Origin: Verrucomicrobiales bacterium
GTDB lineage: Bacteria > Verrucomicrobiota > Verrucomicrobiia > Verrucomicrobiales > DEV007
DNA length: 34,004 bases
Direction: 5' to 3'
NCBI GenBank assembly: GCA_024638765.1
Contig: JAHEJT010000031.1
Location: 2,634-36,637 of the forward strand
Position 1 is the first letter of the stretch; each line of letters begins with the position of its first letter. A program made the translations under genes and the position numbers. Below are positions 15,819 to 23,863 of this stretch, piece after piece. Below the pieces are notes generated by a model. The model saw nothing but the letters and a program-made list of their open reading frames with translations, did not search any database and was not told where the DNA came from.

Positions 15819-16904
15819 ATGGCAACAACCGATTACGACTGGCAGAGTCTCAAGGTCACCCCTTACCGGGTCCAGGGCCGGACCCGACAGCTCATCGGCT
15901 GGTGGGTGCTCCTGGCAGTGCTTCTCTCGGTCCTGGTCCACATTTTCCTCGTAATCCTCTTTGGACTCATTCAAATCGAGCGCTTGATTCCCGGGTTCGC
16001 CCCGAAGGACCAGTTGCTCGCCTTTAAGACCTCGCGCGTCGCCATCAGCAAGTCGAGCCTGGACGAAATCCTGCCCCAGCCGCCGTCGGCAGAGCGGGTG
16101 GAACCGGTCGAGACCGAGTCCACTTCGCTGATCGACAAAAGCCTTAGCGAGTACGAACTCCAGGAACTTCTCGCCGACAAGGAAGTCCGTCTCACGCCGC
16201 AAGTCACCGAGGCCACCCGTATTCTGGCGAGCGAAAAACCCACGGTGCGCCAGGGCGAAGTGTCCCCGGTCACCGGTGAGATCCCCAGCTCCTCCGCGGA
16301 AACCATTCGCACGGATCTCGCCGCGATGAAATCGCAGTTGCTCGAGGCTACGCGCGCATCGGAAAGTCAGCCGCTTCTCGAACTCAACACCGAGCCCGAA
16401 AATCGGAGTAAAGCCGAAGATTACCTCGACACCGGGAGCAAGTCACTGACCCAAGGATCCCGGGACACCGCCGTCACTCAGGGCTTCAGCAACCTCGACA
16501 ACCTGCTTTCCCAGAGAGGTCCCCTCCCCGACAACACCAAACCCATTCTCATGCCCACGGATTTGCTCTTCGATTACGACAAGGCTGCGCTCCGCGAAGA
16601 AGCCAAGCTCAGCTTGATGCGGCTTGGGATACTCATCCAGCGTAACCCGGACAGCGAGTTCGTGATCGAGGGCCATACCGATACCCTCGGGAGCCCGGAA
16701 TACAACCAGCTTCTCAGCAAGAGGCGCGCCAACGCGGTGCGCGTCTGGCTCCTGGATTCACTCCGTATCGTCGCAGACAATGTGCGCGCGATCGGCTTCG
16801 GGGAAACCCGGCCCATCGTCAATCCCAGCGGCTCTATCGAAGAACAGGCACTCAATCGCCGCGTCGAGATTGTGATCAATAAGAAGAAAGTCCGTGCCGG
16901 GTGA
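15819..16904 (+). CDS. OmpA-domain envelope protein with one N-terminal membrane anchor
   Basis: 361 aa. Residues ~26-50 (LIGWWVLLAVLLSVLVHIFLVILFG) form a membrane anchor after a short cytoplasmic N-terminus, as in TonB/MotB-type proteins. Residues ~50-240 are a Pro/Glu/Ser-rich linker without a recognised domain. Residues ~245-358 are an OmpA C-terminal peptidoglycan-binding domain: LLFDYDKAALREEAK, IEGHTDTLGSPEYNQLLSKRRA and the closing ALNRRVEIVI. It should tether the inner membrane to peptidoglycan. It is divergent from glyS. The palindrome at 16925-16984 follows it. Confidence 0.88.
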   Translation: MATTDYDWQSLKVTPYRVQGRTRQLIGWWVLLAVLLSVLVHIFLVILFGLIQIERLIPGFAPKDQLLAFKTSRVAISKSSLDEILPQPPSAERVEPVETESTSLIDKSLSEYELQELLADKEVRLTPQVTEATRILASEKPTVRQGEVSPVTGEIPSSSAETIRTDLAAMKSQLLEATRASESQPLLELNTEPENRSKAEDYLDTGSKSLTQGSRDTAVTQGFSNLDNLLSQRGPLPDNTKPILMPTDLLFDYDKAALREEAKLSLMRLGILIQRNPDSEFVIEGHTDTLGSPEYNQLLSKRRANAVRVWLLDSLRIVADNVRAIGFGETRPIVNPSGSIEEQALNRRVEIVINKKKVRAG

Positions 16905-16924
16905 TTACTCTCAGGTCCCTCAAA

Positions 16925-16984
16925 AAGTAGATTCGAGTTCCACTCGAATATTTTCACATCTTCGAGCACAGCTCGAAGCTACTT
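16925..16984. repeat. REP-like palindromic element, family C
   Basis: The ends AAGTAG and CTACTT enclose two perfect 7-bp hairpins: ATTCGAG-TTCCA-CTCGAAT and CTTCGAG-CACAG-CTCGAAG. The order of outer palindrome plus two inner hairpins is the same as in the family A and D elements, but the sequence differs. It sits between the 3' ends of two convergent genes, a usual place for REP elements. Confidence 0.75.
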
Positions 16985-16991
16985 GCGCGGA

Positions 16992-17225
16992 CTAGTTGCT
17001 CCCAGGCCCCGTCTTGGGCGCGTTCTGCCGCCTCCAGAGATCGTCCTGGTATCTCTTCTCCGCCTTCTGGATCTGCAACCGCTTGACCTGGTCCTCGTTG
17101 TAACTCTCATCCAGGTCCTCCCGGGTGTACCCCTGGGAAAATTTGGTCACGTAAATCACGATCCCGGCCACGATCAGGAGGAAGGGTCCCAGGATCATCG
17201 CGGCCCATTTAAGGTAGATTTTCAT
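16992..17225 (-). CDS. Small single-pass membrane protein, unknown
   Basis: 77 aa. Residues ~8-26 (AAMILGPFLLIVAGIVIYV) form one membrane helix, followed by a charged tail rich in Lys, Arg, Asp and Glu (REDLDESYNEDQVKRLQIQK) that is likely helical. No family is recognised. It converges with the OmpA-domain gene across a palindromic repeat. Codon usage is like the neighbours, which supports a real gene. Confidence 0.65.
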   Translation of the reverse strand: MKIYLKWAAMILGPFLLIVAGIVIYVTKFSQGYTREDLDESYNEDQVKRLQIQKAEKRYQDDLWRRQNAPKTGPGSN

Positions 17226-17441
17226 GGCTTATAAAGGAGTCGTGGCCCTCTCTAAGGAGAACGAATTCGCGGCCCAAAAGGTCTCCATCAATTAACACAG
17301 CTTCCCCGTGCCCGCAACCGATATGTCCCCGGCCGCCGCCCCTCCTGTCTTCACAAGAAAGAGCCAGCCCCAAGACCTGCCTGGCTCTCGAAAAAATTTA
17401 CCGCAAAGAAGCCAGGAATAGGGCATGAAACTTGCGGCTCT

Positions 17442-17471
17442 TTGAGCCTCGATCTTTTTGGCAACTATTCT
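17442..17471 (+). promoter_or_regulatory. Possible promoter of the GH13 phosphorylase gene
   Basis: TTGAGC (17442-17447) and TATTCT (17466-17471) are separated by 18 bp, and the GTG start lies 20 bp after the -10. The overlapping 13-mer TTTGGCAACTATT (17457-17469) recurs at 15688-15700, upstream of the OmpA-domain gene. The hexamer matches are moderate. Confidence 0.35.
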
Positions 17472-17491
17472 AGAAAGACAGGCCACCCGCC

Positions 17492-19258
17492 GTGCACGAC
17501 CCCGTAATCCCGATACCCGGCAATGTCCGGCAGCGAATCCGAGAGCGCCTCGCCGCTGTTTACAAATCCTCTGAGGCGTCTGCCCTGGAAAACGAGATTG
17601 CCGCCCTTGTCGAGCGCTGGATTCCCAAGCTCTCCAACACTCCACGCAGTTCGCTCTGGAACGAGCGCGACGCTCTCCTGATCACTTATGCGGATTCAAT
17701 TCTCGCGCATCATGATTCCCCCCTTCGCGCCCTCAGTGGCTTTCTCCGGGAACGCGTCGGTCCAGCAATTACTTTTCTTCACCTGCTTCCCTTTTATCCC
17801 TCCACCTCCGATTACGGGTTTTCGGTCGTCGATTTTCGAGCCATCCGCGAGGAGCTCGGCGACTGGGAGGATCTCGCGGCGATCGCGCCTGACTATCGAC
17901 TCGTTTTCGACGCGATCCTCAATCATGTCTCGCAGGAGAGCCGGTACGTCCGCGGCCATCTTGCGGGTGATCGCGGCGACGAAAACTTCTGCATCGAACG
18001 GGAGACCGTTCCCGATGTCACCGGCGTGACCCGGCCGCGCCAGACTCCGCTCTTTCATCCCTTCCCCAGGGCCGACGGCTCTACGGTCGAATTGTGGACC
18101 ACCTTTTCCGGTGATCAAGTGGACCTCGACTTCCGCAACCCGGCGGTCCTCCTCGAGATTCTCGATATCCTTCTCTTCTATGTATCCAAGGGCGCCTCCA
18201 TGATCCGCCTCGACGCCATCCCCTATCTCTGGAAGGAATCCGGGACGGAGTGCATTCACCTGCCGCAAACCCACGAGATCATCCGGCTCATGCGCGCCGT
18301 GTACGATGCCGCCGCGCCGGAGGCCATCCTCCTTTCGGAGACCAACGTCCCCCACGCGGAAAATGTCCGCTATTTCGGCGGCGTCGAACGGGACGAAGCC
18401 CAGATCATCTATAATTTCACCCTGGCGCCACTCCTCCTGCACACCTTGCACCGGGAAAACTCGTCCCGGCTTACCCAATGGGCCCGGGGACTCGAAGATT
18501 TCGGCGACACCTGCACTTATTTGAACATCACCGCAACCCACGACGGGATCGGGATGCGTCCCACCGAGGGCATCCTCGACGAAGAGGAAAGGGCAGAACT
18601 CGTCGCACTGGCGCCGCGCCACGGGGGCCGGGTGAATTACAAGCGCAACAGCGACGGCACCTCGACCCCTTACGAACTCAATATCAATTATTTCGATGCC
18701 ATCAACGACCCTACCGCCGGCCTGGACTCGGATCTTCAGGTATCGCGATTCCTTCTCGCCCAGTCGATCCCCATGGTGCTGCGCGGTATTCCCGGCATTT
18801 ACATCCACAGCCTGCTGGGCTCACGAAATTTTTCACGCGATGTCGACCCCGCGATCCCGGAAACCTTCCGCAGCATCAATCGCGAACAACTCTCATTGGA
18901 AGATCTGGAGGCGGCACTCGATGATGCCGACTCCCTCCGTGCCCGCGTCTTCAACGGAATGCTGCACCTGCTGGATACGCGCCGGAGAATGCCGGCACTC
19001 CATCCCAACGCCGAGCAGGATATCCTCGACCTGGGAGAAAGTTTTTTCGCGATCCACCGCTGGAACCCCGGCACCGGCGACACCTTCTTCGCGATCTGCA
19101 ACGTCACCGGCACGAGGCGTCCCCTCGCCGCCGGACAGCTTCCTCTCCCGCTCCCGGCGACCGACGTGCTCACCGGCGAGGTCCTCGCCCCGGGTTCCCA
19201 GGAACTGCGCCCTTACCAGGTCCGCTGGCTCACGCCCGCCACGCCATCGAATGCTTAA
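17492..19258 (+). CDS. GH13 subfamily 18-type sugar phosphorylase (sucrose / glucosylglycerate phosphorylase family)
   Basis: 588 aa from a GTG start at 17492; the next in-frame Met is far inside the barrel. It is an alpha-amylase-fold enzyme that phosphorolyses an alpha-glucoside to glucose 1-phosphate. Visible motifs: LHLLPFYPSTSDYGFSVVDF (97-115), region I DAILNHVS (140-147), nucleophile D241 in MIRLDAIPYL, acid/base E283 in ILLSETNVPH, and transition-state D351 in TATHDGIGMRP. The SDYGFSVVDF form is closer to glucosylglycerate/glucosylglycerol phosphorylases than to true sucrose phosphorylase; this assignment is from memory of motifs. No signal peptide, so cytoplasmic. The ECF sigma gene starts 65 bp downstream. 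Confidence 0.85.
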   Translation: MHDPVIPIPGNVRQRIRERLAAVYKSSEASALENEIAALVERWIPKLSNTPRSSLWNERDALLITYADSILAHHDSPLRALSGFLRERVGPAITFLHLLPFYPSTSDYGFSVVDFRAIREELGDWEDLAAIAPDYRLVFDAILNHVSQESRYVRGHLAGDRGDENFCIERETVPDVTGVTRPRQTPLFHPFPRADGSTVELWTTFSGDQVDLDFRNPAVLLEILDILLFYVSKGASMIRLDAIPYLWKESGTECIHLPQTHEIIRLMRAVYDAAAPEAILLSETNVPHAENVRYFGGVERDEAQIIYNFTLAPLLLHTLHRENSSRLTQWARGLEDFGDTCTYLNITATHDGIGMRPTEGILDEEERAELVALAPRHGGRVNYKRNSDGTSTPYELNINYFDAINDPTAGLDSDLQVSRFLLAQSIPMVLRGIPGIYIHSLLGSRNFSRDVDPAIPETFRSINREQLSLEDLEAALDDADSLRARVFNGMLHLLDTRRRMPALHPNAEQDILDLGESFFAIHRWNPGTGDTFFAICNVTGTRRPLAAGQLPLPLPATDVLTGEVLAPGSQELRPYQVRWLTPATPSNA

Positions 19259-19323
19259 TTTTCCCGAAATATTAAATCCCGGCCTCGCATTTTCCCCGGG
19301 ACCCCCGGTATTCTGCCCCGCGG

Positions 19324-19986
19324 ATGAATAAATCCCCAGAAGACGCGTCCAATGATCCGAAGGACGAAAGTGGAGAGCGCCGTCGCGTCGAAGCCGCCGC
19401 GGATCCCGATGAAGGACCCGCCGACGCCGAGCTTGTGGCCTTGAGCCAGAAGGGCGACACCGGGGCGTTCGATATTCTCGTCACCCGATACCGGGGCAAA
19501 GTCTACGCCATGATTGTAAACATGATTCATAATGACGCCGATGCCTGGGACCTGGCGCAGGATGCCTTTCTCAAGGCCTGGAAGGCTTTACCCAGGTTCG
19601 AGGCGCGCTCGAACTTTTACACCTGGCTTTACCGTATCACCCACAACGTCACCTACGACTGGATGCGCAAGAAGAAAATCCAGGCGGGCACGGAGTTCGA
19701 CGACTCCATTCGGACCGACAGGGTGGAGCCGGGCAGCCCCACGGCGCCCAAGCAAATCTTTCAGCCCGATGAAAACGTCCAGAAAAGCGAGGTGCGCAAA
19801 CGCATCGAGGAAGCGATCGAGGAGCTCTCTCCCGAGCACCGCGCCGTGATCCTGCTTAAGGAAGTCGAAGGTTGCCGATATCAGGAAATCGCCGATATTT
19901 TAGAGATCTCTATCGGCACCGTGATGTCTCGAATTTATTATGCGCGACAGAAACTCCAAACCTTGCTGAAGGACCTGAAACCATGA
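19324..19986 (+). CDS. ECF RNA polymerase sigma factor
   Basis: 220 aa. An acidic N-terminal tail (1-~40) precedes region 2 (ALVTRYR-like ILVTRYRGKVYAMIVNMIHN, DLAQDAFLKAWKALPRF, YTWLYRITHNVTYDWMRKKK). Region 4 is AIEELSPEHRAVILLKEVEG through YQEIADILEISIGTVMSRIYYARQKL. Regions 1.2 and 3 are absent, as in RpoE-like group IV sigma factors. Its stop overlaps the next start in an ATGA, so the partner anti-sigma gene is translationally coupled. The target regulon is unknown; self-regulation is usual in the family but no matching promoter pair was identified upstream. Confidence 0.93.
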   Translation: MNKSPEDASNDPKDESGERRRVEAAADPDEGPADAELVALSQKGDTGAFDILVTRYRGKVYAMIVNMIHNDADAWDLAQDAFLKAWKALPRFEARSNFYTWLYRITHNVTYDWMRKKKIQAGTEFDDSIRTDRVEPGSPTAPKQIFQPDENVQKSEVRKRIEEAIEELSPEHRAVILLKEVEGCRYQEIADILEISIGTVMSRIYYARQKLQTLLKDLKP

Positions 19987-20651
19987 ATCCGTCAGACGAA
20001 GAGAAACTCACCCGCTGGATCGATGGCGATCTGCCCGATGCGGAAGCCGAAGAATTGCTCGGCCGGTATCCGGAGCTTCGCGGGGAGAAAGAAGCCGCCC
20101 AAAAGCTCGCGGGCCTCCTCAAAAGCGAACTCGGGAAAGAACAGGACATTCCTTTCCCGGATTTCTTCAATCACCAGATCCAGCGCTTCATCGAGGAAGA
20201 GAAGCAATCCGGGGCACCCCACGCGGCTTACGGAGAAGCCACGGAGAAGAGTCTTTTCCCGTGGTTCACCTTTTGGCGCAACCTCGCGGCGGGGGCGTTC
20301 CTCCTCCTCCTGGGTTTCTTCATCGGCACCGCGTTTCTCGATACGGACGGCCAGGAGGGCAGCACTGTCCTCAGCGCTTACACGCCCAACCCGGCGGTGG
20401 CCTCCAAGCTCTTTTACAGCGATGCCGCCCGCGCCACCGTCCTGCTCCTGGACGGATTGCAGGCGATTCCTGCGAGTCATACCATCACCGGGCACGATAC
20501 TGCGAATTACCGGCCCGGAACCAGTGGAATGGTCCCAGCCCTCTACTCGGTAGGGAAGGAAACTGCTTACGTGCTGGTAAAAGATGAAGCACAAATCCCC
20601 ACGGTTTACGAAGTCGACCTCGCGGTGCCGCCCCTCCGGAACGCGCTCTGA
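19983..20651 (+). CDS. Membrane-anchored anti-sigma factor
   Basis: 222 aa. The start ATG at 19983 overlaps the sigma stop (ATGA). Residues 1-~95 are cytoplasmic and acidic and begin with MNPSDEEKLTRWIDGDLPDA, which resembles anti-sigma N-termini (zinc-finger-less type; no HxxxCxxC is present). Residues ~100-119 (NLAAGAFLLLLGFFIGTAFL) are the membrane helix. A ~100-residue periplasmic domain follows. Function is assigned mainly from position and topology. It should hold the sigma factor at the membrane until an envelope signal arrives. Confidence 0.8.
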   Translation: MNPSDEEKLTRWIDGDLPDAEAEELLGRYPELRGEKEAAQKLAGLLKSELGKEQDIPFPDFFNHQIQRFIEEEKQSGAPHAAYGEATEKSLFPWFTFWRNLAAGAFLLLLGFFIGTAFLDTDGQEGSTVLSAYTPNPAVASKLFYSDAARATVLLLDGLQAIPASHTITGHDTANYRPGTSGMVPALYSVGKETAYVLVKDEAQIPTVYEVDLAVPPLRNAL

Positions 20652-20697
20652 ATCCGGGCTGGCATCCTCCTCGTTTCCGTCCCATTATCTCCACCGA

Positions 20698-21192
20698 ATG
20701 AGAACCGCCGGAGCGCTCGCCGCTTTCCTATTTCCTTTTTTCTCGCTGACACATGGGCTCCGGGCGCAGGAGACCAGCGCCATCAGCGACGCCAAGTGCT
20801 GGGGCGCCCTGGTTTACGCGCATGACGAGGAACCCGCAGGCGCTTCCGTCGACGGCGCCGTCGAAGGGGACGCGCATTTCTCCGGCATCAGCGCGCGGCT
20901 TTCCAAGGTCTTCTCGGAGAAACACTTCGCCCTGCTCGGGCAGCACACCCAGGACATCTTTCGCGAATACGAATCCTGGGTCGTCCCCTCCAAAGAGCTC
21001 TTCTTGAAAGTCGATTCCAAGGGCCCCGCCGAAACCGGCGGCATGCAGCTTCACATTCAGCTCTGGCACGACAAGAAAGTCATCGTCAAGACCGACGCTA
21101 TTCTCAAGCACGACAGCCCGCTTTTCATTGGCGGCCCCAAATGGCGCGAAGGCCGCTTGGTTTTCGTGGTGATGCTGGCGAATGGGGGGTAG
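20698..21192 (+). CDS. Small secreted protein in the sigma/anti-sigma operon, unknown
   Basis: 164 aa from ATG 20698, chosen because a signal peptide starts here (MRTAGALAAFLFPFFSLTHG, cut after LRAQ or ALA-type site ~24); the frame is open upstream to 20584, but that part would hide the signal. The mature part is ~140 aa with hydrophobic strands (MQLHIQLWHDKKVIVKTDAIL, GGPKWREGRLVFVVMLANGG) and no known domain. It lies 46 bp after the anti-sigma gene and is probably co-transcribed. It could be a periplasmic partner or a regulon member. Confidence 0.7.
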   Translation: MRTAGALAAFLFPFFSLTHGLRAQETSAISDAKCWGALVYAHDEEPAGASVDGAVEGDAHFSGISARLSKVFSEKHFALLGQHTQDIFREYESWVVPSKELFLKVDSKGPAETGGMQLHIQLWHDKKVIVKTDAILKHDSPLFIGGPKWREGRLVFVVMLANGG

Positions 21193-21198
21193 CGGAAA

Positions 21199-21276
21199 GT
21201 AGCCGCGCTCGTAAGAGCGTGGGATTATGGTCCCGCCTGCCGTGTATTCGCTCCACCTTCTAACGAAGGCGGCTAC
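21199..21276. repeat. REP-like palindromic element, family B copy 1
   Basis: The element starts GTAGCCGCGCTCGTAAGAGC and ends CTAACGAAGGCGGCTAC. The ends form an imperfect inverted repeat of about 20 bp. It is 78 bp and about 85-90% identical to the copies at 27683-27761 and 27778-27856. It lies 7 bp after the stop of the small secreted protein gene, between convergent genes. Confidence 0.85.
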
Positions 21277-21345
21277 TTCCTCTCTCGGCAATCCGGTTCC
21301 GGCCCTATTGCCCGATTCCCGGTACCCGGCGGCGAAGCCGCCCCC

Positions 21346-22860
21346 CTACTTCCCTTCCGCGGCCCACTTCTTCATCTGCGCAATGTTGCCCTCGATCTCC
21401 GCGAGACGTTCGGGCCGCTTGATCCGTATGCCCTCCAGGTATTCCTCCATATCGCTGTCGTAAGCTTTCCACGGCTCGGGTTCCTGTCCCTTGTCTCCCG
21501 ATTCCGCAATCCACTGCGCGAGGATATCGCGATGACGCTGCAACTGTGGCGCCACCTTGGGCCGGCCCGCCAGGTTCTTCACTTCCCAGGGATCGTTCTT
21601 CAAATCGTAGAACTCCTCCATCGGCCGCGCTTTCGCGCTCACCAGCAATTGCGGTCCCTCAAGTTTTCCCGCCGCACCCAACTCGCGAATCCGCTTCAGA
21701 ATTTCCTTGTTGTCCTTGTAGGCACAGGGTTGCAGGTGCGGCCGCCCGGGATGGTAATTCCGGATGTACTTGAATCGCGTCGTCCGCACGCTCCGCAACC
21801 GTTCCACGGTTTCATCGCACCGGTCGCGCGCCGAAATCACAAAGGGCCGCGCCTCGCGCTTTCCGAAGAGCGGGCGCGCCTCCATCCGGTCCGGCAACGC
21901 GATGCGCGCCACGCGCAGCGAATCCGCCGCGATATCGATGTGCGCCACCAGGTCCTTGCGGACGACTCCCTTAGTCGAAGCCTTCCGCGCGGCAGCGCGA
22001 TCAGGGTCCAGCGTCACGCTGGCGGGTAGCTTCACCACCAACGGCACCTTGATCCCTTCCTCGTAACAGAACTGCTTGCCGCGCGCGTGGCTGATCCCGT
22101 GATCGGTCAGGAAAAAGATCGCGGTGTCGTCATAAATCCCCTCGTCTTTGAGCCGCTTCACGATGAGTCCCACCTGGTGATCCACGTAAAGGACCGAGTT
22201 GAGATAATCCGCCCAATCGCGGCGCAGGACGGGGTCATCCGGGTAATAAGGAGGCAACTTCACGTCGGCCGGGTCCACCAGGTGGTCCTCCGGCAGGAGT
22301 TTTCGCTCCGCGACGGCCCGATTCTTCCCCCCGCTCAGTTGCAGCTGTGCGAAGAACGGCTGGCCCTGCTTCCGTCCCGCCCAATCGTTCCCATCGTAAA
22401 GATCTTCCGGCGTTTCGAAATTGTAATCCGTCTTGCCGATTCGATTCGCGCTCTTACCCGTAGCCTCACCGGGGTGCGTCCCGCTGCCGTTGCACACCCA
22501 GTACCCCGCGTCCTTGAACATCTCCGGCAGCGTCCGGACTCCCTCAGGCAAGTGCAGCTTCACTGTCCCCCGCCCGCTGCGGTGATGGTGCGCGCCGATG
22601 GTGGTCTGGTAGATGCCCGTGATCATCGCGGAACGCGCCGTCGAACACACCGGCGCCGTCACGAACGCGTTATCAAATTTCACTCCCTGCGCCGCCAGCC
22701 GGTCCACCTGCGGCGTTTTGATGGTAGTCTCTCCGTAACACGAAAAGTGATCCGACATATCCTCCACCACGATCCAGAGAATGTTGGGCCGGGCGGCGTG
22801 GGCGGTGACCGCCGTCAGGATGAGAAAAAGGAACGCTGTGATTCGGGAAAGGATTTTCAT
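21346..22860 (-). CDS. Periplasmic sulfatase (sulfatase family S1)
   Basis: 504 aa from ATG 22860, chosen because MKILSRITAFLFLILTAVTA AHA forms a signal peptide; an upstream Met at 22878 would place six residues before it. It hydrolyses sulfate esters, probably on polysaccharide. Motifs: PNILWIVVEDMSDHF (metal-binding Asp pair region), VCSTARSAMITG, whose Cys72 (C78 from the upstream Met) is to be converted to formylglycine, THPGEA, FFLTDHGISHARGKQFCYEEG (second metal site) and a C-terminal EEFYDLKNDPWEVKNLA. The cysteine motif is C-S-T-A-R rather than the canonical C-x-P/A-x-R. It needs a formylglycine-generating enzyme not found in this window; the FGE-like protein at 771 lacks the catalytic cysteines. 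Confidence 0.92.
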   Translation of the reverse strand: MKILSRITAFLFLILTAVTAHAARPNILWIVVEDMSDHFSCYGETTIKTPQVDRLAAQGVKFDNAFVTAPVCSTARSAMITGIYQTTIGAHHHRSGRGTVKLHLPEGVRTLPEMFKDAGYWVCNGSGTHPGEATGKSANRIGKTDYNFETPEDLYDGNDWAGRKQGQPFFAQLQLSGGKNRAVAERKLLPEDHLVDPADVKLPPYYPDDPVLRRDWADYLNSVLYVDHQVGLIVKRLKDEGIYDDTAIFFLTDHGISHARGKQFCYEEGIKVPLVVKLPASVTLDPDRAAARKASTKGVVRKDLVAHIDIAADSLRVARIALPDRMEARPLFGKREARPFVISARDRCDETVERLRSVRTTRFKYIRNYHPGRPHLQPCAYKDNKEILKRIRELGAAGKLEGPQLLVSAKARPMEEFYDLKNDPWEVKNLAGRPKVAPQLQRHRDILAQWIAESGDKGQEPEPWKAYDSDMEEYLEGIRIKRPERLAEIEGNIAQMKKWAAEGK

Positions 22861-22871
22861 GGGCAAGCAAA

Positions 22872-22930
22872 GTAGCACAGGCTTCCAGCCTGTGTCTTGC
22901 TCTTAATCACAGGCTGGAAGCCTGTGCTAC
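22872..22930. repeat. REP-like palindromic element, family D copy 1, filling a divergent promoter gap
   Basis: GTAGCACAGGCTTCCAGCCT starts the element and AGGCTGGAAGCCTGTGCTAC ends it, a perfect inverted repeat of over 20 bp, with inner hairpins in each arm. It occupies 59 of the 94 bp between the divergent sulfatase and ROK kinase starts. A diverged copy lies at 26633-26689. Confidence 0.9.
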
Positions 22931-22954
22931 TTTGCGCTTCAATAGCCACCGCGT

Positions 22955-23863
22955 ATGAAATTCGGCATCGGCATCGACCTCGGCGGCACGCAGATCAAGG
23001 GTGCGGCCTTCGATCTCGAGACGGGCGAAGTCCTCGCCCGCGACACCCGCCCCACCCGCGCGGGCGAGCAGGACGGTGATCTCCCAGCCTTCGCTGTCGA
23101 GACCCGCACCCTCATCGGCGGCCTGGAAGGCGCGCTCCCGGAAAAACCCGGCGTGCTCGGCATCGCCGCGCCCGGTCTCGCCGATCCCGACGGAAAATGC
23201 ATCCGCATCATGCCCGGCCGGCTCACCGCCCTCGAGAATTTCATGTGGACCGACTTCCTCGGACGCAATCCGGTGCCCGTCCTCAACGACGCCCATGCCG
23301 CTATAATGGGCGAGATCTGGCAGGGCGCCGCCATGGGAAAAGAAGATGTGGTCCTGCTGACTCTCGGCACCGGCCTGGGCGGCGCCATCGTCTCTGGCGG
23401 GAAACTGCTCCGCGGTCACATCGGACGCGCCGGTCATCTCGGCCACATGACCGTCGATTTCAGGGGCGCACCCGATATCTGCAACACGCCGGGCAGCATC
23501 GAGGATGCCATCGGCAACCACACCATCGGCGCGCGCTCGGAAGGGAAATACGAAACCACGCATGCACTCATTGCGGCTTATGAAACCGGCGACCCGCAGG
23601 CCACCGAAATCTGGCTTCGCTCCGTCCGCGCCCTCGCCGCCGCCATCGCTTCCCTGGTTAATATCGTAGATCCTGAGTGTATCGTGATTGGCGGCGGCAT
23701 CGCCAAAGCCGGCGAAGCCCTTTTCGCGCCGCTTCGCAAAGATCTCGATTCCTTGGAATGGCGTCCCGGCGGCCATGCAGTCGAGGTCGTCCCGGCGGAA
23801 TTGGGAGAATGGGCGGGGACGTATGGTGCGGTGCACCATGGAAGGATGAAGGCGGAAGGATGA
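22955..23863 (+). CDS. ROK-family sugar kinase (glucokinase-like)
   Basis: 302 aa. The ATP phosphate-1 motif is GIGIDLGGTQIKGAAFD (4-20); VPVLNDAHAAIMGE holds the catalytic Asp, LLTLGTGLGGAIVSGG is phosphate-2, and HIGRAGHLGHM holds the sugar-contact region. The ROK zinc motif CxCGxxGCxE is degenerate (ICNTPGSIED, a single Cys). It should phosphorylate a hexose or amino sugar. The last residues (HHGRMKAEG) are encoded by a GAAGGATGA-type repeat rather than by ROK sequence, so the original C-terminus was altered when the downstream cassette inserted. It is divergent from the sulfatase and precedes the SIS gene. Confidence 0.87.
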   Translation: MKFGIGIDLGGTQIKGAAFDLETGEVLARDTRPTRAGEQDGDLPAFAVETRTLIGGLEGALPEKPGVLGIAAPGLADPDGKCIRIMPGRLTALENFMWTDFLGRNPVPVLNDAHAAIMGEIWQGAAMGKEDVVLLTLGTGLGGAIVSGGKLLRGHIGRAGHLGHMTVDFRGAPDICNTPGSIEDAIGNHTIGARSEGKYETTHALIAAYETGDPQATEIWLRSVRALAAAIASLVNIVDPECIVIGGGIAKAGEALFAPLRKDLDSLEWRPGGHAVEVVPAELGEWAGTYGAVHHGRMKAEG

